Notes under the pieces: generated by a model
Seen by the model: only the letters and a program-made list of their open reading frames with translations
What the model was told of the DNA's origin: nothing
The model's database searches: none
Translations under genes and position numbers: made by a program
Assembly (NCBI GenBank): GCA_027186245.1
Contig: CP114489.1
Span: 8,563,501-8,627,500 of the forward strand
Length of the DNA: 64,000 nt
Source: Coriaria nepalensis
Lineage: Eukaryota; Streptophyta; Magnoliopsida; Cucurbitales; Coriariaceae
Direction of reading: 5' to 3'
Part shown: positions 44,721-57,249 of the stretch, one piece after another
How positions within the stretch are numbered: position 1 is the first letter of the stretch
Layout: each line of letters starts with the position of its first letter

Positions 44721-46740
44721 TTGTGAGTTTTATCTATTATATTGAATGGACAATTTAGTTAGATGATCATCTTCTATGACCAAATTAACTTAAACTACCA
44801 GACTCACATTAGCTTCTAGCAAAGTGTATAGGCCACCCGTGCACTGAAAAATGAGGAACCTCAATAAGAATCATAAATGACTATTAACGTACCAGATTGA
44901 TCTTTCCATCTACTTATGATTCCAAAGACTCGTATCCAGTTAGACACTGAATTTACAAAAAACTATTTTGTTACCATACTATTTTATGCAAAGATTTTCT
45001 TTATTGGATAAGTTATATGACTCATAAAACTATATTCTCTAATATAAAAGTGATAGATCTCATTTTATCACCCTATAGATTGCTCACGCTTGAACACATA
45101 CCCAACGATTCACCTTTTTAGTGGCCTTCAGCAAAGACTATGGGGTGATATCAAAGCATAACATCTTATATGTCAATACTGCGGCTATTTCAGGTCTAAC
45201 ATCACAAATACCATTATCACCGACAAAACTCATTAACAACTAATATGATTACTATTGAACTTTTATCAAGTGATCACATTCAATGATTAAGTCTCTATGA
45301 ATCACATACATGTCTATCTCAATATCTAATAATACCGATGATTATGAGAACATCACTCTTCTTATGAAGATGATAGCACATATAATAGTATCTCCAGATT
45401 GTCATTAACCCATCATGACATTTCTATAATTATGAATCATTTGAATCTTAAACTTAAGCCAACTTGGATCTCACCAAGCATGATCTCAATCATGATTCCA
45501 AGTGCATGTCAAAAATTCAAGAATTTGTCGAGTATGCAAGGAATCAATGATGTATGAAATTTGCAATTTCCAACCTAATAACATCATGGCTGATTATGAT
45601 ATGCTCTAAAAATTTCTATGCATTCCATCATGTTGATAACTTATACAGTTCAAGATTGATTCTCATAAGTATATGATTTGCTTGGGTCATACCCGATAGG
45701 CTTGACGGATATATTACTTTCATAAAAGTTTGTATCTAATCGTGGCTCATAATGGGATCGCCCATAAAGAATATTGATATAAGAAGTTAGGTCCTCACTC
45801 CACTCTGTAACCTTAACCTGTTGGCCTGTCTCGTTGGTTGATGGTCATCTGATGATAGAGAATGGAATGGAAGTCCTAATCTCTCGTGTTAATTTAGCAC
45901 CAATCTACAAGTAGAGAAATTTCACTACTTAAAGATGATATTACATTTATGCAAATCTTTTTTATCTTTATTTGCTATGGTTTTATGAATATGATAGAAT
46001 AATGATCTATTGAATGTAAATTTTTTAATATGCTCAAGCCCTACACTCAAACGAAGAAGAACAAGAACAAGAGATAATGAATTCTTCTCAGATTGTGATT
46101 TAGAATTGAAGAAGATGAAGAATGATGGAGGATTGGGAAAAATCTTGTGAAGTTTTCATACCCTAAATGAAAAAGCCTAGCTTAATTTATATTGAAAGTC
46201 AAATTAAAAAACTGGCACAACCAAACATAATTAATATTATCAAAGCCGATTCTCAAACTCTCTAGCCAAATGGGAATTAGAGTATGTTTGGGACTTCTTA
46301 AAACAAAATGCTTATAAGTCATAAGATACTTATAAATAGAAATATGTTTAAGAGGCGCTTATAAGTAAAAGTAAAAGTTAATGATTGACATATAATTATA
46401 ACCTACTTAATAACGTAGTTCATGATGTAAAGTTGAAGTTCACTATAGTTTTAATTAGTGCTACAATTTAGGATGCACGACACAATAAGAATCAGGCCTA
46501 GCACAGGTTTAAATTGGGCCATGCTGGCCCTGATTGCAATATGAGACATTAGGCACGAGTCAACAGACCATAGTACTTGGCTTAATTTTTTATTATTATT
46601 TATTTATAACAAATTATTCAAAATTTTGCTTTGTGTAAATTTGTATATTGATATGACTTATGTTTTAAATAATTCCTAATGTTTGACTATTTGGATAATT
46701 GAGTAATTAGTAAATTAAATATTAACATGTTACTAATTAG
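44721..46740. other. Unclassified repeat-like region, no gene seen
   Basis: AT-rich, without ORFs. The stretch 45040-45910 has the look of retrotransposon LTR/UTR DNA, but I see no coding homology or LTR ends. 46463-46565 is a GC-richer island (CAGGCCTAGCACAGG, GGGCCATGCTGGCCC) resembling hAT end sequence at 31060-31200. Confidence 0.35.
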
Positions 46741-46744
46741 AACA

Positions 46745-47475
46745 ATTAAAAATTGGGACGTTTAGGTAAATACCCCTCCCTTCAAAATAATTTTGTTTTT
46801 TACCCTTCTCATTTATGTAATGAATGCCTTTACTGTTTATTTATTTTTTTAAAAAAACTAAAATTACTATTAATCATTCCTTCTTCCTTCTTTCTTCTTT
46901 CTCAGACGACAGATGCACATCTAAGCTCACATTCACTACTAAAATTGCTTGAAACACAGCGATTGAAACTTACTCACTTGCTTGAAACCTGAAACTTAAT
47001 GACATTTATTATGTTGCTCCGAGGTATGTATCAAGTTTTAATTTTTTCAAATATTTTTTTAAAATGATATTAGTGCAATTAAAATTAGACTGATGTCAAA
47101 ATGTTGGTCTAATAAAAATTGGACCGATATCTCTTTTTTTTCAAATATTGATCTCAAAAATTTGTTTGTTTGTTTATTTTGTAGGGATGGATTCATCTAT
47201 TCCAATTTTGTTAGATAATGAAGGTTGAGAGTGTGGATGCTGATACATTTGAAGTGGCATAAGATCATATTAGAGTTGTTATACGAAATGATCCAATCAA
47301 TAGTGGTTCTACCTCGCATCATGCATAAATAGAGTGGAAGATCAAAAAATAAGCGTTTACTGTCAACCGGTAAACATACATGAAGGAGAAGGAAATTTCG
47401 TAATTGCGGATGTTTAGGACATAATAGGAAGACTTATCGGAATCTGATTCTACCGGTACCGGTTGAAAACACTTC
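46745..47475 (+). pseudogene. Internally deleted MULE: 5' region, start and zinc-knuckle end
   Basis: After repeat copy 2 (46750-47155) comes TTTTGTAGGG and an ATG at 47187 (MDSSIPILLDNEG...), which looks like a transposase start. About 140 bases later the reading is already at the transposase C-terminus: GRSKNKRLLSTGKHT, then RRRKFRNCGCLGHNRKTYRN (CCHC knuckle with first Cys to Phe and last to Tyr) at about 47338-47445. The whole catalytic core is missing. It is therefore probably a non-autonomous internal-deletion derivative of the same MULE group as 1-605 and 3420-15640. The fold-back repeat at 47860-49790 follows directly. Confidence 0.6.
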
Positions 47476-47859
47476 ATAATATTATATTTATTATTTTATT
47501 TTGTAAGAATATTTAGTATCTTTATTTTTATTTTGTATAAATATTTGGGATGTTTATCTAAGAAAAGTTTTTTTTTTACCTAAGTAATAGACACTGGTCT
47601 AGACCGTAATGTTTGGATCAAAATCTTGAGTTGAGATTATTAATATAAATTTGACTTTTTAATATTAATTGTTAATTTTGAATTAAACCCTGATTTTGTA
47701 TTTTTTTTGTTTTACTTTAATTTTATTTTTTAGTTGTTGAATGAGTTGCATAAGTTGTTTACACCTAAAATGATTTAAATCAAAAATAACTTAACCAATA
47801 ATTAGGCCGAACATACATCGTAATAAACATACAGCATACATTGATGGTATTGATTGGGC

Positions 47860-49790
47860 CTTCGACTCAACGGGTCGATGGAGTCTTCGACTTGTAGAGT
47901 AAACTAGCAGTTATGTTAGTATACGAGTCGATAGGGTCGAAGGCCCACGTTTGTCAATAAGGTTGATGGGGTTATAGAATAATTTGATTATATGGGTCGA
48001 TGAGTCGATGAGGTTGATGGAGCTTTCGACCCATAGAGTAAACTAGCAGTTATGTGTATACTAGCATAATTGTTATGTTTCATACGAGTCGATGGGATCG
48101 ATAGGGTCGATGGGACAAGGTGGGAATGAAAGCAATGACTATTTTAAAATTGTGTTTATGTTATGGTTTGATATTAGTTAATTTCATTTGTGTTAATTTA
48201 TGTTGAACATTTCTATCATATCATAATATTTTAACATTCAACTTAAACCTAAAGGTCTAACCTTTTTCTATCACGACTTCATGTTTAAACATTAGACTTC
48301 AAACCCTAAAGGTTAAACATTTCATTATTCAACCTTAAGGTCGAGCTTTTCTATCATAACCTAATGTTTAAACATTAGACTTCGAACCTTAAAGGTTATA
48401 TATTTCCATCATTCGACCTAAATGTCAAACCTTTCTATCATGACTTAATATTTTAAATATTAGACTTCGAACCCTAAAAGTTGAACCTTTCATCATTTGA
48501 CCTAAAGTTGAACCTTTCTATCATGATCTAATTTTTAAACATTAGATTTTGAACCCTAAAGGTTGAACTTTTAATCATTCAACCTAAAGGTTTGATAAAA
48601 AGGTCACACCTTTAATCATTCGATAGAAAGGTCAAATGACAAAATGTTCAAACTTTAGGGTTCAAAATCTAATGTTTAAACATTAAGTTATGATAGAAAT
48701 GTTTAACATTTAGGTTGAATGACAAAAGATTCAACCTTTATGGTTCTAAGTTTACTATTTAATCATTGGGTTATGATAGAAAGGATCAACTTTTAGGACG
48801 AATGATGAAATGTTTAACCATTAAGGTTTGAAGTCTAATGTTTAAATATTAGATCATGATAGAAAGATTCGACTTTTAGATAAAATAATGAAAGTTTCGA
48901 CCTTTAGGTCGAATGATGAAAGGTTCGACCTTTAGGTCGAATGATGAAAGGTTCGACCTTTATGTCAAATGATGAAAGGTTTGAGGGGTCGAAGTCTAAT
49001 GTTTAAATATTATGTCATGATAGAAAGGTTCAAATTTTAGGTTGAATGATGAAAGGTTCAACCTTTAAGGTTCGAAATCTAATGTTTAAGCATTAGGTCA
49101 TGATAGAAATGTTTGACATTTAGGTCATATGATGAAATATTTAACCTTTATAGTTCTAAGTAAAATATTACTTCATTAGCATATCATAGAAATGTTCATC
49201 TCTTAGGTCCAATGATAAAAGGTGAATCCTTTATGGTTTTATGTCTAATATTTAATCATTGGGTTATAATAGAAATGTTCGACTCTTAGATCGAATGATG
49301 AAATGTTCCAACTTTTAGGGTTTGAAGTCTAATATTTAAGCATTAGGTCATTATAGAAACATTTGACCTTTAGGTTCTAAGTTGAATGTTAAAATATTAG
49401 GATATGATAGAAATGTCAAACATAAATTAACACAGATAAAATTAACCAAAATCAATTCACAACATAACACACAATTTCATAATAGTCATTGCTTTCATTC
49501 CCACCTTATCCCATTGACCATATCGACCCCATTAACCCCATCGATCTATTGACCAATTAACCCATATGAAATTTAGTAGTTATGCTAGTATCCTCATAAC
49601 TGATGGTTTGCTCTACGGGTCAAACGCTCGATCGATCCGTATAATCAATCACTCTACAACCTGATCGAAAAACAATGGGCCTTTGAGCCCTTTGACCCGT
49701 ATACTAGCATAACTACTAGTTTACTTTACTGGTCGAAAGCCCCATCGACCCGTATAATCAAATTACTTTAAGACCAAACTGACGGGTGTT
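47860..49790. repeat. Approximately 1.9-kb fold-back (giant inverted repeat) of tandem modules
   Basis: Outer arms: 47865-48125 (GGGTCGATGGAG, AAACTAGCAGTTATG, ATTTGATTATATGGGTCGAT) pair with the complement of 49500-49770. 48124-48240 (AATGAAAGCAATGACTATT onward) pairs with the complement of 49375-49500. Inside, 48240-48595 holds about five modules of about 80 bp on one strand, each with a TAATGTTTAAACATTAGA-like palindrome and AACCTAAAGGT/AACCTTTCAT blocks. 48605-49375 holds about nine modules in the opposite sense. The polarity switch is at about 48600, so the right arm is longer. A local triplication of a 28-bp GACCTTTAGGTCGAATGATG unit lies at 48894-48980. The modules match those at 2880-3135. 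Confidence 0.85.
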
Positions 49791-50300
49791 TAGAATAACT
49801 ATTGAACCGTAGAGTATTTCAGTACATAGACTAAAACTCTCTTATCTGAAATACTCGACGGGTCGACGGACGTTCAAAATGAGAGCGTGAGAAAAGAGGA
49901 AGAAGATTTCGAAGAAGAGGAGAGAATGAGAGTATGAGAGGAGATGAGAGCACAAGATTTCGGTTAGGGTGAAACAAAGAGAAAAGAAGAAAAAGTAAGA
50001 TGCCGGTTTGTAAGTTTGGGATATAGGGTTTGAAGATAATAGAAGGGAGAGAGATTACCGATATTTTTGATGTGCACGAAAGTTAATCGGTAATTTCATA
50101 TTTTTATTTTTGTTTTTGGTTTTGTTTTGTTTTTTTTTTTTTTAATTTCAAAAGAGTAAAAAGCAAAAAAAAAGAAGTAATGAGTATAGAATGTAGAGTG
50201 AGAGAGAGAGAGAGTGAGTGAGGTTTAGTTAAAAAGGAGGGTATTCTAGGAAAAATTGAGAGGGGGTGAATTTTCAAATGAGCTAAAAACTTAACCGATA
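49791..50300. other. Purine-rich flank of the fold-back, no gene seen
   Basis: GA-rich 49875-49930, a T run at 50131-50143 and (GA)n at 50204-50220. It may contain the other end of the MULE derivative starting at 46745, but terminal inverted repeats are not convincing. Confidence 0.35.
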
Positions 50301-51440
50301 TTGTCATCATAGGTGGTTAAGCAAATCTAAGCTAAATTAGCAATTAGTCTCTTAGAAGAAGATTAATAGTATAATTATACAATAGTTCCAAAATAGGTTG
50401 TTGACTTGTTGTATGTAACTTATTAGGGAATAATGGGAATATGGATGGTCAAGATAAGCTGTGGTGACAATTTTTCCACAAGAAGAAGCTAAAATACGCC
50501 CGCCGTTATTGAAGTATTGTTCTCTAGCGATATTCAAATATCAAATCTAACACTTTTGAAGCCTCCCACATGGAATGTTCATCCTACTTACAACATGTAA
50601 AAGTAACATTATTTGAACTTTGACATCATCTAGGGTTTCTTGAATAATATGATATGTATCAACTCGAGAACATAATGTTGGAGTTGCTCTTAATCACGAT
50701 TCTAATTTATATCTAAGATTATGCAAAGATTGTGACATTTTTTTTTTTTGAAAGATAATGCAAAGATTGGAATGGCTCATTCACAAAGATGGTGCCAATA
50801 GTAGTGTAATTGACAAAGTTGTTAGGGATTAAAGATTAAGAAGAATCAAACTATTAAAATTATTTTAGAAAAAAAAAAAATGTGTCTATAACAAAAGTAA
50901 TAACGGAGTGATGATGGCATTATTGCCGGTGCTGGTAGTGGAGATGGATTCGGAAAATGAAAATGAGATGTTTTTTTAGAGGTAGAAAATATAAATTATA
51001 AGTATAATGGGTTAACAATATATATAAAGTTGAGTTTGGGTTATTTTATAATACTACTCATGCTTTGGCTAGTGAATGAGTTGGGTTTCATATTAGTAAA
51101 ATAGAAATTATGATAATTTTGGGTGATTATATAAATTTTTGTACTCCTAAATTAGGTAAGTGAAGTTTTGGTGCCCTAGAATTTTTGGCTTTTTTCAAAT
51201 TCAACTGAAAGGTAAGAAATATAAAATTTAAATTTTATAAGAATAAAAATTATCAAAATAAAGAGCAGACGAATCCCAAGATGGTGCCCACGTGGCACGA
51301 CCCTCTAAATCCAGGACAAGCCCAAAAAGCGTGCCGGGCATCAGTCCAAATAGCACGGCCCGGGTTGATAGCTCCAGTTTTAATAGTTTAAAAGGATAAA
51401 TTTACGCTAATGAATGTGAGCTACAAATAATAAAATCATT
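50301..51440. other. AT-rich spacer with a hAT-end-like island, no gene seen
   Basis: No gene-like ORF. 51280-51365 is GC-rich (CACGTGGCACGACCC, GCGTGCCGGGCAT, AGCACGGCCCGGG) and resembles the ends of hAT elements. Confidence 0.4.
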
Positions 51441-51717
51441 TAATGGGCTTTTATATCCGCGGTTGGAACTATTTTGGGCTTTTCTATTCCCAATCAATAA
51501 ATTTGGGCCCTAAAAGCGGCCCTAAAAGCGGATTTCCTTCCAGGCTGGACTGAGTTGGGTTTCAGCCTTTCAGAGTCAAAAGTGAACGAGCCCAAGCACT
51601 GAAATGTGCGTTTTGGATCACAATCTCACCACAGCCATCCGTGCGGGGAGACAGTAGCAGAAGAAGAAGGAAGAAGAAGGAAGAAGAAGGAAGAAGAAGG
51701 AGAAGAAGGAAAGCGAC
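51441..51717 (+). promoter_or_regulatory. CNOT11 promoter with site II-like elements and GA-rich leader
   Basis: Three TGGGCY boxes: TGGGCT 51444-51449 and 51475-51480, TGGGCC 51504-51509. Such site II elements are typical of plant housekeeping promoters. The leader just before the ATG contains an AGAAGAAGG-type repeat at 51659-51710. Confidence 0.55.
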
Positions 51718-54700
51718 ATGATGAAGCTTCTGAGCGTGGAGGAATCGCATACCCTTTACGCCTTGCTCAGAGGAGATCAACGTCCTTTCGATCTCATTCT
51801 CGCTGATTTCTACTCCACTCTTCTATCTCACCGTCGCTTCATCGCATGCTCTTCTCTCATTTTTCTCCTCGAGGTAAATCCATCTCTCTCTATGTAAATG
51901 GATTGATTTGGTTTTGTGCTTTCGAATTTGCCCTGGAATTTAGGGATTTTGGTTGGTTTTAGGGTTTTTCTTCATCGCCGGGGGAGCATCGGGGTTAGTT
52001 TACGGTTTTACTGTACACTCTATTATGTTCTAGTTGAATATTGTGTTTTCTTGTGCGTTTCTCTTTGTTTTTCTTATGCATCTAAAGTTGTCTTGTGATT
52101 CCTTTTTTTTTTTTTTTTTTTTTTTCTGGTAAGTATTAAATCCTGTTCGAAGTTATGGCCTCTGATCTAACTGGTTGTGATTGGGGCATCATATTCGTTA
52201 TTTTGCGTTATGGTCATCACCAATTGCATCTAATTTTTCTGGTTCTTACCTGTTTCTTGTGACGAGTGGTTTATTGACCATTTTCTTCATAATTCAGCAG
52301 AACAAGAAGATGCTCAGCCCTACTCAGCGATTAGTTGGCTTTGCTATTCTTCATCAGTCATATTCATCTCAGACGTCTTCTGCAAATCCGTTTATATCGT
52401 TCATTATAAATGTAAGAAAGTGCTGACCAAGCTATTTTATTTCAGTCAGATACTATATTATTATTGTTTTTAAAAGCTAATATCTATCCTGGGTGCTTGA
52501 ACATTTCGAAATTGGATTTCTTGGTGCATTCAAGTTGCTAATATTTCACTCTTAACTCTAGAGAGTAACAGTCAATGTCCTGTTAGGGGCTCATGTTCAC
52601 AAATTTGTTCCTAAGAGCTTGCTTAGTTCTGTAGGACTATTTGTTTTACATTGGTTGGACTGGTGAGTCACCTTATGTGTCCATTAATCTACCAATTATT
52701 GGGTATCCTAATGAAATAAGATAGCCAACACTATCCATTTTGCAACATGAAATTGGTCAAAAATCTTGGTGAAAGAAAATTCTAGTAACACTTCAAAACA
52801 GGAAAGATTGATAATTTGAACTGTTGAAGGCTTGTGGTTCTAAACATATTTTACTTCTAAACATCCTCTTTTGATGCTGCCATTTCACATGAAAATAAAT
52901 GTTGAATTTTTTACTCTTTGATTTTCTATATAATTTTGGCCTCTCATGTGGACTTATATAGAAGATTTGTTTCTTTGTTCTTTGTATCTGGACGATGCAG
53001 GCTGCTTGTAATGATGAAGCAGAAAAGTATGAGAGGGCATTTATACTTCAGCTGTTAGGATCTGATGGCTCTACTAGTGGCAAAGAGGTTCTTCTCTCTG
53101 TTCAGTCATATTTTTTAGAGTCGAGCAAGAGATTGAGCAATTTATTGTACTCTGTTGTTAGTAAGGTTGACAATCTATTGGACATACTATGGGTGAAGAA
53201 CATTTCCATTAATTCAATGATATTCCATAACAAATTGTCTTTACTGTTGATATGGCTTACCGATAGATTTTGGTATCAATATAAGTACGTTAGCCACAAA
53301 TTATGGATATAGATTCTCATCCATGTTTATGTAATTCTGTGTCAGCCTGTTCATTAGATCTTCTGAAACCCCAGTTTTAGAATAGAGATGTCATTATGTT
53401 TTCGAAGAATCCCATTCTATTTGTACTTCAAGGCCATCTTTATTAGCTTTGTGTGTCCATATAGGCATTTAAGTATTCTGAAATGCCTGCTTGGTTGAGA
53501 AAGGGTTGGTGAAAAAGAATCATGGTGAAGATCTATGACTTTTGTAAGGTTACAGCTCCTGAATTTACACCCCCTCTTACTTCTGTGTCTAAAATAGAAT
53601 ACGTTAAATTTGCAATGCAAGTTAAATCTTGGCCCACCAAAGAATTCAGTCAGATGTTTAGAGCTTCTGCTGGCAGGAATTTGATTTTTTTTTTTTTTTT
53701 TGTCTCTATGTTACAAAGGAGACTTTTTGGTTTGACATTAAGTCATTTGTGTTTGTGTACCTTTCTGAAACTATTTGTTCTTGCAGTTTCTTAAGCAGTC
53801 TGCTGCAGATTACATACAAGATTTTGATCTGTCATTGCATGTAAGTCACATATACTAGTAGTCTAGTATACATTGATTTCTTTGTGTAAGCAATTTCATG
53901 TGAGGCTGGAAAGAGGTTCATATGGTGTATTATTTTTGTTAAGATCTGCTAAGATGATCACTTTCTTATCAGGCTTTCCCACTACGTGAGGAGTTGCAAC
54001 TGAGGTTCTGTGATAAAGTTCAACCAGAACCATATAAGTGCATTTTTAAAGATAGTTCAATTAGAAATGTCGTGCACGACCCTGATGTACCCCGTGGCTG
54101 TGATGCAAACTCCTCAGAGTATGGCTTCCTTTTCGTTTATTTATTTATTATTTAATTCAATTTCAAAATTTAACTGAAGGCTATCATCACACTACAAGGG
54201 TTACATTATTCATATATCCTAAATTTCATTGTTTCATCCTGCTCATGTGGCTCATGGTATATTGTTCAGGTTCGACCTGCAACCTGGAGTTAAATCTAAA
54301 CTTGGATATGGAGATAGAGATGATACAGTGATTGGCTTGTTGTCAAGTTTGTCCCCAGAAGGAATAGGTCCCAAGTGGATCAGACCTCTTCCACCAAGGC
54401 TCCCGATACAGGATGGGGAAGTAAGACCTCTGATAATTCCTTGCATATAATTAATTTGTACAGCTTGTATCACATTTGATTTATGGTTGTAAAGCCCTTT
54501 TCAGCTTGTGTGGCTGAACCCTGATGATGACCATGAACTTGCATGGGACTACGGAATGTGTGTTGACACTAGTAGAGGTGCAGCAGTAAGAGACTTAATC
54601 GCAAAAGCTCTGAAGGGCCCACTAGCGCCTACACAACAAGAGGTGCTTATATACACTATGATTGAGCAATTCTGTAGGATAATATTACTCCCCCTCTCTT

Positions 54701-56144
54701 TATAAATAGATTTATATTCTGTTGCAGTTCTGTTTTTATAAGCACATTTTTTTCCTACATAGCAAGTTTTAATGGTATAAACATTGGTCTCTTGTCTGGA
54801 GTGAATAATCACTTTTAATAATATAGTCAAGGGCATTGCATGCTCGTAGCATGTTTTTTTTCCCCCCTCTTGTTTAGTTATTCATTACGAAGGAAGAATG
54901 AATCAATTGTCATCCCTTCATTTTGCAGCAAGTTGTGATGGAGTTAGCGAAGGACCCGAAGCTCGTATATCATTGTGGATTGACACCTAGAAAGCTTCCA
55001 GTATATCTTCTATTGTCCCAAAAATCTGTCGCATCATCAAACTGATTTTCCTTTATTCTTAAATGCTCCAATCTTATTAACAGGAATTGGTAGAGAATAA
55101 TCCTCTTATTGCCGTAGAGGTTCTAACCAGGCTTATAAATTCCCCTGAAATTGCGGAGTATGAACTTCCACAAATTTTGTTCTCTAGTGCATGTGTGTTT
55201 TTGTGCATTAAATGAGGCGATCCCTTTATTACTTTGTTAAGCAGGTACTTCACTGTGCTTGTCAATATGGACATGAGTTTACACTCTATGGAAGTTGTCA
55301 ATAGGCTTACAACTGCTGTGGAACTTCCCTCTGAGTTTATACACTTGTACATAACTAATTGTATATCATCTTGCGAGAACATAAAGGTATACCTCTTGAC
55401 CTTTTCCTGGAGTGTATTCTTCTCAAGATAGTCTTATGGTATTTTGATTAAAGCGGACTTTTTATTTGGGCTCCAAAATAAATTTTGGGATGCCTTTCTG
55501 TATAGAAGTTGAACTTTGTTTAATTCAAGCTTGGTTTTTCAGAGACCTAATTTTACCGATGAATAACATATCTTCTTCCCAGGACAAGTACATGCAGAAC
55601 AGACTGGTCAGACTTGTTTGTGTGTTTCTGCAGAGCCTAATCCGAAATAACATCATAAATGGTGAGTTCCGTTTTTTCATTGGATGTTACTAAATATCTG
55701 TCTTCCTGTTGATTTAATAGCTAGTTAATGCAACACAAAAGAATTATAGGAGTATACCCATTACATGTAGAACTGCAGAAGTTTCTTAAAAATAATATAG
55801 ATGACAGTCACGATAGTTTCGGCCTTTGTATGTGTTTAATATCTACTTGGGACACTGTAAGAAGACGGACAACTATGATGAGAAATTACTTGTTATAAAT
55901 TAGAAAGAAACAATGCTTGACATTACAACTTGATACCGAAATAGAGATTAGGGATTGCTCGTAACACGTTAGAAACTTAATTCGGAAAAAAAGAAAAGAA
56001 AAAGGAATTGTGCTGCAGCAAGTGATTTCAATATTTTTGCCTGCAGTAAAAGATCTTTTTATCGAAGTCCAAGCATTCTGCATTGAATTCTCGAGGATAA
56101 GAGAAGCAGCTGCTCTATTTAGGCTTCTGAAGTCGCTGGAGTGA
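51718..56144 (+). CDS. CNOT11: CCR4-NOT transcription complex subunit 11 (CNOT11), 12 exons, ~436 aa
   Basis: CNOT11 is a structural subunit of the CCR4-NOT deadenylase complex; with CNOT10 it docks on the CNOT1 N-terminus in metazoans. Exons: 51718-51873, 52298-52411, 53001-53087, 53787-53840, 53973-54118, 54270-54420, 54505-54642, 54929-55000, 55084-55157, 55245-55386, 55583-55661, 56047-56144 (1311 nt, continuous frame, TGA at 56142). The start [20 protein letters not shown] has two tandem ATGs; the first is taken. Visible family blocks: [69 protein letters not shown] and the conserved C-terminal DUF2363 region (about 307-436: [93 protein letters not shown]). Exon 2 has a CAGCAG tandem acceptor (52298 or 52301), so an isoform one Gln shorter is possible. 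All introns are GT-AG. Confidence 0.94.
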
Positions 56145-57245
56145 ATTATATCTTACCTTCCTTTACTTGTAGATAGTAAGTAACATTGTCAGTCATTTAT
56201 ACTCAGAAATAGAGTTTCTAATTTCACTTTTTTTCTTCTGTTAATCTCTTACTCCCCTCAGTCTTCTGCTTTCCTTATCGTATCGCTGAACATTTAATAT
56301 CAAGTGTTTCTTCAGGCCTTCCCTTTTGCATTCCTCTTAAAAAAAAATTAAATGGAGTTAAATATTTATTTATTTATTTTATTTTTTAAAAAAGGACCCA
56401 TTAAAAGTCAAAGCTCCTAAAGCTCTCCCAAAAGACTATTATAGAACTTCCCTGCAATTGCTCGCCCTGATATGCCAACTTAAACAGGAGCACATGGTTG
56501 TGGCAATTGGAAAAGATTGAAATATTTATTCAGGTTTCCTTTTACTCATTACATATTACAGATTGAAGACTAAGAGGGAGAGAAAGCTACTTCGGAACAA
56601 AATTAACATCCTAAACTTATGCTGTCATCAAAAACTAACATCTTAGTATCTCCAGTAAGTTCAATGCATTTTGCATTACATAAAAACTTTACAGAATTAT
56701 TTTGGTTATTTTCGAGATATTCGGTCTAGTCTGAAATATTTGCGATTACTAACAGTCGATTAGTATCCTGTCAACATTTTAAAGAATCTGTTGCTAACTG
56801 CTGAAGAGATTTCAAGAGAATTCAGAACAATTTCCTCTTCAAGTAAATTTAATACATATTTCACCTATTGAATGTTATCCTTCAACTGTGATGATTAATA
56901 ATTATTTATTAATTACTTGGAGTAGAATAAAAATTGTCACCATCGGTTAATCTAATTATATGTTAAGAGAATCTAATTCGATGAAATTTTTGTAGAAGCA
57001 TATCGTTGAGGTCCTTATTATGATATACTAAATCTAACTCTCCATTGACGAACACATAAAACTTGATAATCATCTCATCTTCTTCTTCCATTTTTCTATT
57101 TCTTCTTTATTGGTTTCTTAACCGGGTAATATACCCTGTGATACCATGTGTATGGTATTGACCTTTAGAGCTTCTTGGGATTGAGAAGAAAATTGCAAAA
57201 TATTATGACAATTACTCATCTACAGTCCCTTCAGAGATGGAAATC
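56145..57245. other. 3' UTR of CNOT11 and spacer, no gene seen
   Basis: T- and A-rich, no ORF of note. A stretch at about 56700-56770 (TTTTCGAGATATTCGG, CTGAAATATT, CGATTAGT) is repeated in diverged form at about 57648-57715 in the NLR pseudogene tail. Confidence 0.4.
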
Positions 57246-57249
57246 TGAG

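Noticed and set aside
51562..51780. 72-codon - strand ORF rich in Leu/Ser
   Set aside because: Antisense of the AGAAGAAGG repeat in the CNOT11 leader; low-complexity artefact.
53088..53312. Read-through of CNOT11 exon 3 (open frame to 53312)
   Set aside because: Joining 53087 to 53787 restores conserved sequence ([13 protein letters not shown]). The open stretch is intron.
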